The position numbers and the translations under genes were made by a program. The notes beneath the pieces are model-generated. The model did no database searches. It was not told the origin of the DNA and was given only the letters and a program-made list of their open reading frames with translations. DNA of 64,000 bases from positions 930,001 through 994,000 of the forward strand of contig CAUWAG010000019.1 of assembly GCA_963556695.1 (NCBI GenBank), written 5' to 3'. Positions 1-11,310 of this stretch are shown here, piece by piece; positions within the stretch are counted from its first letter, which is position 1, and every line of letters starts with the position of its first letter. This DNA is from Anthostomella pinea (taxonomy: Eukaryota > Ascomycota > Sordariomycetes > Xylariales > Xylariaceae).

Positions 1-1060
1 CCCCGAAGCCTCTACTGAACATCAAACGTACCGAGAGCGGAACTGATGCGAGTCGGCCGAGCAGCGTCCATCGCCAACACACCACGGGTAAGGGCATGGA
101 CAAAAAGGCGACACTGCGGGATATCGAGAGCGTTTATCTCACCCTTATGAAGATGGAGGATCTTGCTCGCAAGATGCCTCCTCCGCCACCGCCCAACAGC
201 CAACCTGGCCAAGACTTCGTTGAAAGGCAGGCGGAATTCCAGGTCCTTAACGATCAACTCTGGAATGCGCTCAAAGTCCACGAGCCCATTAGCAATGGAG
301 CGGTGCACCCGTTCATCACGTTCATTTCGTATCCCAAGGGCAAGAAGGCTATCCCCCGTGTTTTCCGACACCTTAGCCATACCCAGCGAACCACGATCCT
401 GACCATGATTGTTATCCATCTGGATCAGCTTGACGTTGTTCGTGGCGCGCAAGTCCAAACTGGAGAACCCATCACACTTGATGCTGCTAGCCGAGAAAGG
501 ATTGAAGTCTTCTCCTCGGCAGTCATGCCAAGTCTCTTCCAGCTCCTTAACGAATCCGAGCTCGACATTGTCACTGGCGTACTCGGGCTGATAACCCAGA
601 ATCTGAATGTGGACCTGGTTGCACGCACCCGTATCGGTGTATCCATGTTGACGATGATCCTGAGCCGTGCTGAGCTTATCAAGCAAGCTGGCCAGTCCAA
701 CGAGCGAACTTGGCAGCAGTGGCAAGTAACAGACTCCTATTGTTGTTTGCAGTGGACTAACATGTCAGCAGGGTTTCCACATTCAACGTCTTTTTCAATT
801 CTCTTGAACCAACGCTCCCGAACATTTTCCCCGGCACGGTGACGTCCGGCGAAGATATTTACGTTTGGCAGTTCCTCGCGGCCATCGGAATTGGAGCCAG
901 CCCCGACGAACAGCAGCGATTGGTGCTTGCGGTGAAAGATCGTGTCATGGAGACTGTTGGTCTTTCCAAGACTCTGCCGCCGGATATGGCAAAAGAGCGT
1001 CTGGACAACGTCAACTTGTTCATGCGATCTATCGGCCTCGATGTCGAGTTGTTAAGCTAG
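1..1060 (+). CDS. PAT1: PAT1-like mRNA decapping activator, C-terminal part (5' end outside window)
   Basis: Frame open from base 3; exons 3-721 and 772-1060, about 335 residues ending in a TAG. The protein is the conserved C-terminal domain of Pat1, the P-body scaffold that links the Lsm1-7 ring to Dcp1/Dcp2 in deadenylation-dependent mRNA decay. Recognisable blocks are the KPLLNIKR entry, HPFITFISYPKGKKAIPRVF, RTTILTMIVIHLDQLDVV, and the final block GEDIYVWQFLAAIGIGASP. The only join that keeps the last block in frame is a GC-AG intron (722-771, donor GCAAGT, branch CTAAC near 757), which gives the WQQWVSTFN junction. A GT four bases downstream would shift the frame. The gene is convergent with RPC37. 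Identity is inferred from remembered family sequence. Confidence 0.9.
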
Positions 1061-1922
1061 ATTGGCTACCCCAATCATTTGGCGGAGACCCGTCTGAGGC
1101 GCAGGCTTTCATGATCGGACTGAAGGTGCTGCGCTGGTCAGACCGAGAGAAGGTAAAGTGCAAACTGGGGGGAATGGGTTACTGACTTCGTGCTTGATAT
1201 CGCGAGTCACAATGGCAAGGAGGCACTTTAACAACAGCTACGAGTCACCAGACACTAGCTTGAAGCGAATCCAGGATGGTGGAATCTACATGGGCTCGCA
1301 CGTGTCTAGTTGATACCCCGGGATCGATTGGTGATGAGACCTGGAAACGAAACACACCACATGTCTTGGTCTTTATAGCTAGCAGTCATCATAGTCAGCA
1401 TACTGTACATCCTCATGAATACTTGTGTCCGTGAGCCCAGCGTCCACTATTTTTCGATATCACACAATACGTGGTGACGGCTTAAAGTCGTGCAATGCGG
1501 ACTCTCAATCTTTACAGGAGCCTGCCGGACCGCATGCTTTCTTTTAAACATATATCTTGCATTAGAAGTCTTCCGGCCGTGGGATATGGCGGGACACGAC
1601 GGCTCGTGATGTATACTTTCATTGAAGTGATATGCTAGCTTCAGTGTGTGCCCGCCCCTCTGCTGGAAGTGAACACTTCCCAGTACCTCCATTTCCCAAC
1701 TAGCGAGCCCGGGCTCATCAGTGGCAGTGGGTGGTAACTACGGGCCAGTCACCCTTTTTTTCGTGTGTATGGTCAACATTGGAAACATCGGCAATGTCAT
1801 ATTATCTCTCTGAACTATGTCAGACCAGCTCAAGTACAGGATTCGTGAGCGCAATACACCGCCCAAAATGATTTGTCCCCACCCAGAACGCCAGACCATG
1901 CAATATCAGGGTGTCTGCTCCA
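1061..1922. other. Intergenic, shared 3' flank of PAT1 and RPC37
   Basis: About 860 bp between two converging genes. It holds only short ORFs with no recognisable domain and should carry both 3' UTRs. No repeat or RNA gene was seen. Confidence 0.6.
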
Positions 1923-3257
1923 TCATTTGTCTATGTCCATCGCCGTGGTACCCTTGAATGCGACAGACTTGCCCTTCGAGTTGGCGGTTTTCTTGGCAGC
2001 CGCGGGAGTGGCCTTCGCCGGAGTGGCCCTCGCCTTCCCCTTGGCCGCAGTCGTCTTCTTCGCAGCTCCACTCGCCGCCGGGGCATCTTCTTCTTCTTTC
2101 TTAATCTCGGAGACCTCGGGCGGCTGCTCGCCGCCATCAGGGCCATCCTTCATCCCACTGACCATGCGCAGGTACTCGCCCGAGCCCCACTGCACCTTGA
2201 GTTGCTGTGGATCGTTGACGTCGTCCAAGTCCATTATGCTGACGGGGGCCTTGCCCTTGCCCTTGTCCTTGCTATCTTCGTCCTTGTTGGTCTCCTGCGA
2301 CTTGGCGCCCTTGTACAGCAGGTTGCCGTGGAACAGGTCCCACGCCTTGTCGCTTTCCTCGTCGTCGTACTTGAGCTTGCTCCACGACTCCATCTGCACC
2401 CCGCGCAGGCGGTCGGCCATAGTCTCGGTGACCATCTCGCCGCTGCCGGATCCCGCGCTCTTGATCGACATGTGGATGGCTCGTGCGGCTGCCGGTGGAG
2501 CTGCGGGGGCGTCTTTGCCTGTCGCGTTGGAAGCTGCGCGGCGGTCCTGCTCGGCGAGGGCGTCGAGGTGGTGCAGTTGAGGGCGTAGTTGGATGAGTGC
2601 GGTTGCGGGCGTGAGGTGGAGCTGATCTAGATGGCGGGCCCGTCAGTCAGTCAGTCATCCAGACCACAAGGGCATCATGGAGTGCTAGAGAACCAGCATT
2701 CCAGGTGCAGTCAACTTACCTCCTTTGAACACACCGACCATCCAACGGCAGTCCACCCCTGTCTCACGCGGCAGCTGTCCACCCAGCGTCTGCGTGCGCA
2801 ACACCGTATCCTGGCGGACAGCCTCGGCCCAGTCCAACATATCGATCTGGCGTTCATAGTCGTCACCGCCGCGACGCCTGCTACCACCTCTCGAGGCTGG
2901 CACGCCGACGCCGAAGCCGCCCGCCAGGCCCTGGGTCCCGCCGCTCTTGGCCGCGGCGCTCTTGGCGAGGGCGCCGCCCCAGCGCTGGCCCTTGTCGCGG
3001 TCGTAGTCGGCGTGGGCGTGGCTGATGGGCACGTCGACCTCGAGCATGCCCGACCGCGGCTTTATGCGGACCTCGCGTAGTTGTGCGTACGAGTTGGTGC
3101 CGCCGTTGGCCTTGTTCGGGTGCTGGAGGATCAGCAGCTTGCGGTTGGTCGGGAGCGTGGGGTTTGTGTAGACATTGTAGCTGGCCACGATCGGATCGGG
3201 GTCGGCGCCGATGCTCGCGCTCGCCTCGGGTTTCACAGGGGGTTCGTCGACATCCAT
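1923..3257 (-). CDS. RPC37: DNA-directed RNA polymerase III subunit RPC37/RPC5-like
   Basis: Two exons, 3257-2720 and 2626-1923, joined across an intron with a GTAAGT donor and CTAG acceptor; the split codon is G|AT. The product is 413 residues. The N-terminal half has the RPC5 pattern (DPIVASYNVY, LLILQHPNK, then VRIKPRSGMLEVDVPI), and the junction reads FKGDQLHLTPATALIQLRPQ, as in the family. RPC37 pairs with RPC53 on Pol III and acts in initiation and termination. The C-terminal tail (last ~70 residues) is rich in Lys, Ala and Pro and is probably disordered. The start is the first ATG, MDVDEPPVKPE, and the family also begins with a short acidic leader. Function is assigned from family resemblance. 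Confidence 0.85.
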
Positions 3258-3655
3258 TGTCTCGCTGTGTTTTCGTTTGGTCTATGAATTCGCTGGGTTG
3301 AAGAAGTTATCCGGATGTAGCCGTGAGTCAGTCGAGTCGAGCTCAAGGTTGGGAGAGCTTGAAATTCTGGCGGGGCTATCCTTATCGCGGATCGTGGGGC
3401 TTATCGGGCTGCAGGTATGTACATAGGTACAATAATTTGACCGTGAAGCTAATTTTGACCTCTTAGACTGAAATCTACTGATCTCCATCTTTTCTTTGCC
3501 ATTCACAGGAAGTATCTGAGCATGTTCAACCCGAAGTGGAAACATCAGAATGTATCAGAAGACTTCGTTTCATCTACCCTTACTGCGCTTCGTGCAACAA
3601 GGGCCTTGAACCGCTCGGACTGTTCGCGAATTGAGGCTAGAAGTTTGCTCAGTGA
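3258..3655. other. Region between RPC37 and the HET gene; may contain the lost HET N-terminus
   Basis: Upstream flank of RPC37 on the minus strand. From about 3522 a plus-strand frame ending at 3764 encodes SVWDLPSRSTTCSLCALMF, which resembles the Cys-rich segment that usually precedes HET domains. It lies in a different frame from the downstream HET ORF, so the true 5' structure of the HET gene is unresolved. Confidence 0.5.
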
Positions 3656-5805
3656 TTGGGGGGAGGGCCACACGACATCGTTCAGCGTGTGGGACCTGCC
3701 TTCGCGGTCGACCACTTGCAGCCTATGCGCACTCATGTTTCAGCTTTTTGGACACCTGGATTGAAGATTCCAGAGGAGGACATTGCAGGACACCGCACCG
3801 CGCCACTGTGGATGAGATCAGATGGCCAGGCTGTGGAATTAAACCTTGCGGTGCCACTGTCGATGAGATCAGATGGCCACCGTGTTGTGGACATAGACCT
3901 TTTGGAAGACGACGAACTCGTCCCACTTCCTCGGATGCAGGATCTGAGGATCTACACGCTTGACCCAATGGCGTCGCGAGATGTAGTAGTCGACTACGAA
4001 GCGTAAGTCAACCAAGAACTCCTCGACGCCTAACAAGCATGTTCATCATCGAGCATAGCCTTATAGAAACGGGAAACCATGTCGACTTCCATCCCAATCT
4101 TCAAATGATCGAAACACTGGCGTCTGCGTGGTTGAAAGAATGCTTCTCGAACCACGAAGACTGTATTACAGCATCAACAGCCTCAGCAGCCGACTTGCCA
4201 ACTCGCCTCCTGGGTCTCGGAGACGTGGAGAAACACGGCGTGGTACGCTTGTGGCATACAAAAGGTGCTAGAGGACAGTACACCGCGTTGAGTCACCGCT
4301 GGGGCAGCAGTCAACCCGCCAAAACCACGAAAGCGAATCTTGCTGCAAGATTACAAGGCTTCCCTCGCACAGAGCTGCCCCAAACATTTTGCGATGCTGT
4401 AGAGGTTACGCTTTGTCTGGGCATCCGCTACTTGTGGATTGATTCTCTTTGTATGGTCCAGGACGACCATGACGACTGGAAAGACCAGCCTGCGCAAATG
4501 GGCGATCTGTATCGCAATGCGCATGTGACAATCGCAGCTACAAGGGCATTGAATAGCGATAGCGGGTTTCTAGGCCCACGAAAGCGGACTGCAATAGCTA
4601 GGCTACAACCTCGAAGAGGATGCGAGCAAGAAGTCTACATCAGCCACCGTCGCTCTTTCGCCGAAGACGTCGAGAAGGCTCCTTTGAACCGGCGGGCCTG
4701 GGTATTTCAAGAACGGATACTCTCTCCACGCATCCTTCGCTTCACCGAGACCCAGGTCTATTGGGAGTGCTGGACAATGCATCAAGGTGAAGATCTTGAG
4801 TCCAAACAACTTGGCATGATGAAGCGCGAAACCTACCCTTCGAGTCTGGCACCGCATAGCGTATCCTCTGACGCGCCATCTAAGCCTGCTCAATGGCTAA
4901 AGATGTCAGCTCAGTACTCTGAGCTCCAGCTCTCATTCCCATCGGATAGGTTGGTCGCCATCTCCGGGCTCATTAGCAGAATGGCAGTTAGGACAGCGCG
5001 GAAGTTCTACAAAGGCGTCTCGTTGGAGTATATGCACATGGGACTGTTGTGGTCGTCTGTCAACCCGCCGATGGATAATTTGGGTGCAAATGTCGCACCG
5101 TCATGGGGTTGGGCCAGTCATCAAGGAGCGATCAACTACGTTCAGTTATATTTGCCTTCGTCCGATCCAGACCTCCGCTTTGTCGAGGAAATACGGTTAC
5201 CATGGAGCAGTGACGCCGGCGATATTGACTACACATTGCAAGGACATAGCACAAAGTTGCGAGCCGACTTCAGGCTTGAACGTGAAGCTCATAAAAGGCA
5301 GCCAGAGGGGTGGTTCCCAGTCGAGCTGCATTCCAAGGCTAGTGTCTACCATAAGATCAGATGCTCGAATCCTGATCATTATGGCGACGGTATTTTCGGC
5401 TACATCTCCGAACTTAGCGGCGACAACGAGGATTGGAACGATATTTTCGGCTGGGTTACGCTTGATGAAGAGAACGGCTTCGTAGCAGACGTCGAAGGCC
5501 TGCGTTTCCTCATGGTATTGCCACAGCCGAAAACGCGAAGTAAAACCCCGGATAGCGAGGGACCGCTTATCTCGGATGAGGAATCAGAGCTCTCATTTTC
5601 CATGGAAGTGGTGAACGTCGGCGAAGAGAGTAACCCAAGGAACGAGTCAGATGAAAAAGCATTAGAGCCTCCACTCTCGGTTCGACACTGCATGTTAATC
5701 AAACAGAGCAGCGACGGTAAGTGGCGCCGCGTCGGCATAGCCGCTCTGTATGACGAGCGATGCTTGATGGAAGGCGAGGATTCGGAGATCGTTGAAGTGC
5801 ATTGA
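3656..5805 (+). CDS. HET-domain protein (heterokaryon incompatibility type), N-terminus uncertain
   Basis: Exons 3656-4002 and 4059-5805 around a 56-bp intron (GTAAGT donor, CTAAC branch, CATAG acceptor), giving 697 residues from the chosen start. The HET domain begins at YTALSHRWG, continues through RYLWIDSLCMVQDDHDDW, and reaches YRNAHVTIAATRA. The later segment RAWVFQERILSPRILRF is also typical. HET domains act in fungal non-self recognition and can trigger cell death, but most such genes have no assigned partner. The N-terminal part carries a 17-residue tandem duplication. A Cys-containing block that would normally precede it (CSLCALMF, near 3720-3745) is one frame off, so either an exon is missed or a base has been lost. 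The next gene downstream is a decayed second HET gene in the same orientation. Confidence 0.75.
3803..3904 (+). repeat. Two tandem 51-bp units in the HET gene
   Basis: Units 3803-3853 and 3854-3904. The first 28 bases differ at one or two positions and the rest have diverged. Translated, both read PL(W/S)MRSDG followed by an acidic/hydrophobic stretch, so the duplication is in frame. Confidence 0.8.
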
Positions 5806-5971
5806 TGCACGTGATGGTGCTTGCATGCGTGAACGACCTATCACGAGTCTCGTATAAGTAAGCAGCAGGGAGAGCTGAAGGTGGCTATGCCTGACAGCAA
5901 GGCTCGAGTTCATCACCTCCCCTCCTCACCTCCAGTACCAAGCCAGCACAAGACCAACTGCAAGATTGGAC

Positions 5972-8073
5972 ATGCGGCTAATCAATACCAGGACCCTCAA
6001 ACTCGAAATCTTTCTTCAGAGGCGAATACCTCCTTAGATCTTGTCGCATGTATGGCGGGAGGAAGAAGCCTCCTTCGCAGACTTCGTCTCAGGCCGCGGT
6101 CCCGCCTTAAAAGGATACGCCAAGATCGCAGAATGCTGTCTGAAAGCCAGATCGGAAAGCTTCGAGTACGTATGGATCGATACATGTTGCATAGACAAGA
6201 CGTCGAGCGCCGAACTAAGCGAGGCAATCAACTCCATGTTCAGGTGGTACGAGCGGTCTGAGATTTGTTATGCCTTTTTGGACGATGTCGACAGTTCACA
6301 GAACCCGCGACTGAATACTTCTGGCTTCTCTAAGAGTGAATGGTTCACCAGGGGATGGACTCATGAGGAGTTGCTCGCTCCTGTCGAGGTTGTTTCCTTG
6401 GGCAAAGACTAGCGGGAGGTTAGCACGAAGCGGTCACTTATTCACGTAGTGGCCGTAGCCAGTCATATCGGATCAAGCTTCCTAGAGATGGAAGATGATG
6501 CCGAAGATGATGCCCGGAATCCAACCTATCGAGCATCTTAGAGGAAGGCGAGCATAGCCCAGAAGATGTCCTGGGCATCCCGACGTCTGACTACGAGGCT
6601 GGAAGACGAAGCCTCCTGCCTCATGGGGCTGTTCGATGTGACCATGCCTCTCCTCTACGGAGAAGGGTCCAAGGCCTTCATCCGGCTGCAACAAGAGATC
6701 ATTGACTCCTCGGAGGATCAGTCTATACTGGCCTGGGAACTCGTAGCACACGAGAGAAATAATATGTGGACAATGTTCACTGGTCTCCTGGCGCCATCTG
6801 TGCGGTCTTTCGCTTCGTGCTCTGATATCGAGTCACATCGCTCAGCTGATAGTGTCATTCTAAGGACTCAAGGCCGTGCGAGCGGTGACATGCCTATCGA
6901 GGTGTCGGCTACAAGACTCCGGATCCGAGTGCCGTTCTTAGGGGTCGGATACGTCCACCCGTAATGGAACCTTGGGTACTCACACTTGTCATTGAAAAAG
7001 ACATGGCCAACTCGTCGGACTATAAAAACCCGATCTTAGTCGCAAATAATTCCCCAAAATCCACCAGGCTCGCCATCTTGAATTGTGTTGCCAGCAGCAG
7101 CGGCGCATTCATCGGCATCGTACTTCACCAAAAGCCCGGGAATGCCTCGGTCTACGTGCGCAAGCACTGGCCGGAATCCTCCGCACTCTGCATCATGCCA
7201 CACGATCAATACGTCCTGGACTTCCATCTCATGGCCGTCCACGGCTTCGTCCAATACAGCGCGGACATGGGCAACGAACATTTTACATCGATCCCGGCGC
7301 ACTTCCAAATTATTCCCCCAACTTTCCAAAGAAACCAGTCACCGTTCGCCACCCAGGTGAGGCTGCCGAACGGCATATGTTGCGGTTATCGACTCGAACA
7401 CACCGTCCCCCCTTTACGCGTGGAGTATGACCTGATCCACCAAAATGGAGAATTCCACTACAACCAACAGTTCTCAATACTCCAGAATCATGGCGACTGG
7501 CTGCCAAATGGCCTGCAGTCAAAACCTACATTCTTCATCTTCCGCGACCGGTCGGCCGTGTGGGCGCAGGCCGCATCTCCGGCGACGACAGATGAGCATT
7601 ACTACTACCAGAAGGCGGAGCGGTATCGCATCTTGCCGAAGACGCTCGCTCTGTCGCAGCCGTTGTCGGGGTTGATGTACGATGTGCGGAAAATCAGGCA
7701 CGGGGTCCACGACGTCCTCGCGGCGGACGCGCTGAGCTACAAGCTCGCTCACGATCGGAGTATTGTTATTCGGAGTCGCAAAAGCCCGTTGAGGAGACGT
7801 TTGATCGATACTGTGTATATTACCGTCGAGGAGATACGCTCCGATGCTCGGGATGCGAGTAGCACGAGGGACGTGGTCAACTACTCCCAGACTCCGCCCC
7901 CACAGGTCGTTATACTTGTCCACGTGGACGTGTCTACGCCGCGGACTCTTGCCACGCCCAACATGGGCGACGTTCGGAGCCGATGGGGCCGTGTACTGTG
8001 TCAGCATGGAATGTTCAACCGGCGTCAGCAATGGATTACAACCACGTCCTGGTATTCACAAGGACTGCAATGA
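5972..8073 (+). pseudogene. Decayed HET-domain gene (HET-E/STAND-type N-terminus)
   Basis: One frame runs from ATG 5972 (MRLINTRTLKLEIFL start) through a HET domain: ILSHVW, FEYVWIDTCCIDK, MFRWYERSEICYAFLDDV, WFTRGWTHEELLAP, and later KMSWASRR and MPLLYGEGSKAFIRLQQEI. It is broken by three TAG codons at 6035-6037, 6410-6412 and 6539-6541. The first sits where the family has Tyr-Ala (an apparent 3-nt loss). The second replaces the Trp of GKDW (TGG to TAG). After a TAA at 6962 the C-terminal part continues one frame over, from 6964 to 8073. Homologues determine recognition specificity in vegetative incompatibility. This copy should not make a full protein. The relic lies 160 bp after the intact HET gene. 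Confidence 0.8.
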
Positions 8074-8854
8074 TTTGCTGGGTTTTTCAGTCATGGGTCC
8101 TCTGTGCTGGTTCGGACAATCCGACATACGACAGTAGGAGGATGGCTTGAGGGGCGGGTTGGGCGGGGAGATGTTGTCGTGAGTAGTCTCCTACGTAGTC
8201 AATAGATGGGACGTTCAAAACTTTGATGGGAGGCAAGCGGTCGACATCATAAGTTGCATAGGCACCTGGACAAAGCGGCCCTCCCAGTGGCATGAGCGGG
8301 GACAACCACTGGACTGTTACTTATCCTCGTGAAGTGTGCCTTTCGCTCACTTGGCTAGATATCAAGGTACCATATCAGGGCGGCTCTCATACCGACCGAC
8401 AGCCTCGTGCGCAGTCAATACTCAGACGCAGGCCGGACTCCTATGCCACAGTAGGTAATGAACTGGAGATTCCCCGAGTGTTTGAAAGTGATTAAGTTCA
8501 TGCGCGTGCGTGCCAAAGCCATCGCATGACTGACTATGCGGCCTAATATGTGTGCATGGATGAATGGGAATTCTGCAGGCCAATCCTGATGCCGCCCACC
8601 AGAATGAACAAGGGTACAAAACCACCTTAATGCAAGAGCCAAAGCATTGTTCCCAGGGCTCCCAACTCAGGGAATATGATGCTACTAGAGTAAGTATTCG
8701 TCTCCATTGCAGCTGTGTGCAATAATCGCCGACGACATCACCTCAAACCTGATAGCCGACCAAGTATCTTGCCCAAGGCTCCATGATCTTGAACATGCTC
8801 AGAAGACGGCGTCTCCATACTAGAGGACCATGATTTGCGGGCTGTGTCGAGCCA
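8074..8854. other. Intergenic between HET relic and Hsp70-like relic
   Basis: Both flanking relics point towards this 780-bp gap with their 3' ends. Only short uninformative ORFs are present. Confidence 0.5.
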
Positions 8855-11310
8855 TCAACGTGCCGGCTCCGTCTCGATCACGAACTCTCCAATCTTCTCC
8901 CCTCTCAAGTTGTAGGCGACAATAGAGTCTCCAGTGACTTCAATGCACCAGTAATAGGCGTAGACCGGAACCTTCTCCCCGTCTACTTCGTTACGTTCTT
9001 TGGGTAGGTCAGGAATCGGCACCTTGGTGCTAATTCGAAGCGCTCCTATCTGATCCATCTTCCCTCCCTTTAAATCGAGCATAGACGGCGGGTTCGGGCA
9101 GTCAGATGCGTACAGAGCTTCTTCCACTTGGAACGGAAGGTCCAGGGGACCGTCGTCTTCGGGGGCATAGGAGTCGTCTCCTTTCTCGCCGCGGACAACA
9201 GGATCGAATTTGAAGTAGAACTTTAAGCGTTTCGAGGAGTCAATGACTTATCCGCGTTGGATGAGCCAATGCATCGTACTGTAAACCACATAATCTTGCT
9301 CGGTGTTGTGGAACACACGGTCCTTGTGGGAATGAATCTTGGGATCGTAAAGCTCGTATGCTACTACGCCATAGCTTCGTCGGGCGATACGACCGACTAC
9401 TTTCGGGCGCTGATTCTCTGGGAGGCCTGCCGTGGAGAGATTCAAGGCGCCTGTCAGCGCAGCACCTCGGCAAACAGCTTCCTGGCTGAGATCATAATGT
9501 TAGCTTGAGTGTCACCCAAGCATGTACACTGTGCTTGCTTACGGGCCTGTTCTGCTCGGTTGTATGATATTGATACCAGGCTTCAACTTGAGAAGGTGAT
9601 TGTGGAGGCGCTTGCATCGACCGAATCCGACGCTGAGAATAACGTGCTAGATCTCATAGGTTAGTTGGTGACCATGCGGCTTCCATTTTGAGGAGCACTG
9701 TACATCTGGTCCCTTGTCGTTCTGCCTCTTGATATTGATACTCTCGATCTGTCCCTTCAGCAGATTGGAGATCCCTTCGAACACAGTCGTGAAAAAACCC
9801 TCAACCTGACGCTCGTTGAGATGGAAATCGTGACCAGCCACGGTCACGGTGGGGAGGAAGTCGGGACCGTAGTAGCGGCGTTTGATTCCATGCTCCCAGT
9901 TGTCGTTGAGCATTGTTCGAATGTCCTTCGCGCGAAATCGTGTTGGACAAGTCTTGAAGCGCTCCCGCATGTGCGCGCGGAAAGCCTGGTCGACATTATG
10001 GCCACCATACAATCCACCTAGGAGAGTGATTAGGTCTTAACATTTGTCAAAAGGGAAAGAAAATATGTCGTTGCAAGAACACACTTACCGGTTCCCTCCA
10101 CATACTCCTGGAATTGCACCACTGGTTCTACCTGCGTGATCACGTAGCTAATAATGTCCTATACGAGATAAAAGTCAGCATCGGGCAGGGACGGAAGCGT
10201 AAACCATCACCAGTAATGCACTGGGTATTCAGAGCTAATTGGCAGGTGTGTAATGCAGCATCATGGAATAAGCAGTGGTACTCTGATAAGCTTATTCCGA
10301 TGCTTATTGCAGCGTGCTCATTCTACGGGTACCAAATCCCTCTATAGAGTCAAGCCCACGGTGAAGGAGTGCTGTGGAATTTCAGACGGACAACAGTTCC
10401 ACCTATTTGTATATCTGTTAGTACGATACATGTATGGAAGAGCGAGATGGAGGATACATACCTCCTCAATCGCAGACGGTGAAAACACCGCCAACCTTCA
10501 ATAGATTGTCGGGCTTAAGTATGTCGAGAAGGGTATGAGAAGCAGCCGCCTCTAGTTCGGAGACAAACAACACAGTCATCTTACCAGCTTCGCGGTCTTC
10601 GAGGATGCCAGCTTTCACGACTGCTTTCCTCATCCTTTCGCAGGCGTCATCCTTGTAGATGGCAGGAACGGTGATAACCACGTGGAAAGGAGCAGTTTCC
10701 ACACGTAGTTGGCTTAACAATGCCGCTACCTGCAGTAGAGCGTGTTCCCACAGGGGCCTCACTATACGTAGTATGTTAGGTCATTGTGGAGGCGAAGGCG
10801 TACAAGGCAAGCGGCTGACTCACAAAAGTCAGCGACCACAGTGACCTCATCCTTGCCGAGCAAGACAAGTGAGTCTCTGGCTTTCTGAAGATGGTCTGAC
10901 TGCCTCAGATGAACGGGGACTTCCTCGTCCGTGGGAAGCAGCAACTTGAACCATCTAACCGAAGTGCCTTCGCCTTGCTCGTCGTCGTCATAGTCGCCGC
11001 TGTCGCCGGGTACCTGAAATCCCCAACTGGTCGGCACGTGCCGCACGCCGAGCTTCGTGTATCGGATCGCAGAGGGGACCTTGACACTGTCGGAGTTGTA
11101 GTTGGACGTCGCCGGCCACTGCTGAACGACGGACACGCGGTGTGGAGTGAAAGCGGCTGCGACGCCGGAGAAACTGTTTACTGGGTTAGCTTCGAGTCCT
11201 GTAGCAGTAATTTAGGTAAACGAGGCAAGCAGCGGTTGAAAATAGCTGCCAGAGCAGGAAGGTGTGACCAACGTGGTTCCAAAGTCGATACTGATCACCA
11301 GGCGCGCCAT
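8855..11310 (-). pseudogene. Decayed Hsp70-like ATPase gene
   Basis: Minus-strand gene starting at ATG 11310 (LVISIDFGTT, then FSGVAAAF after a 99-bp intron). Exons can be followed by canonical splice sites: 11310-11273, 11173-10824, 10761 onward, 10158-10089, 10017 onward, ending at 8855. Further Hsp70-type blocks are PFHVVITVPAIYKDDA, VCD*GGGTV, DIISYVITQVEPV, GLYGGHNVDQAF, VILSVGFGR and AVCRGAALTGALNLS. Three in-frame stops interrupt it: TGA 10468-10466 inside the phosphate-binding motif, TAG 9649-9647, and TAA 9250-9248 (the last two fit CAG/CAA to TAG/TAA). A 233-bp insertion-like segment splits the GGGTVD motif. Fungal Hsp70-like proteins of this type are often found near HET genes; their role is largely unknown. 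The reading frame is otherwise kept. Confidence 0.8.
10159..10391. repeat. Insertion or expanded intron inside the Hsp70-like relic
   Basis: This 233-bp segment lies between codons for GGGTV and DIISY. It contains GGAATAAGC and its inverted form GCTTATTCC a few tens of bases apart, the same core words found in the repeat copies near 19.1, 44.8 and 55.4 kb. It could be a spliced intron (weak GTCCGT donor, TATAG acceptor) leaving an 11-nt exon, or a small element inserted into an exon. Confidence 0.5.

Noticed and set aside
12..725. Long minus-strand ORF opposite PAT1
   Set aside because: Antisense shadow of a conserved coding frame; no independent motif.
726..771. Canonical GT-AG intron in PAT1
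   Set aside because: It puts the conserved C-terminal block out of frame; only the GC donor works.
1911..2588. Plus-strand ORFs of 225-235 codons
   Set aside because: Complement of the RPC37 C-terminal exon with low-complexity translation.
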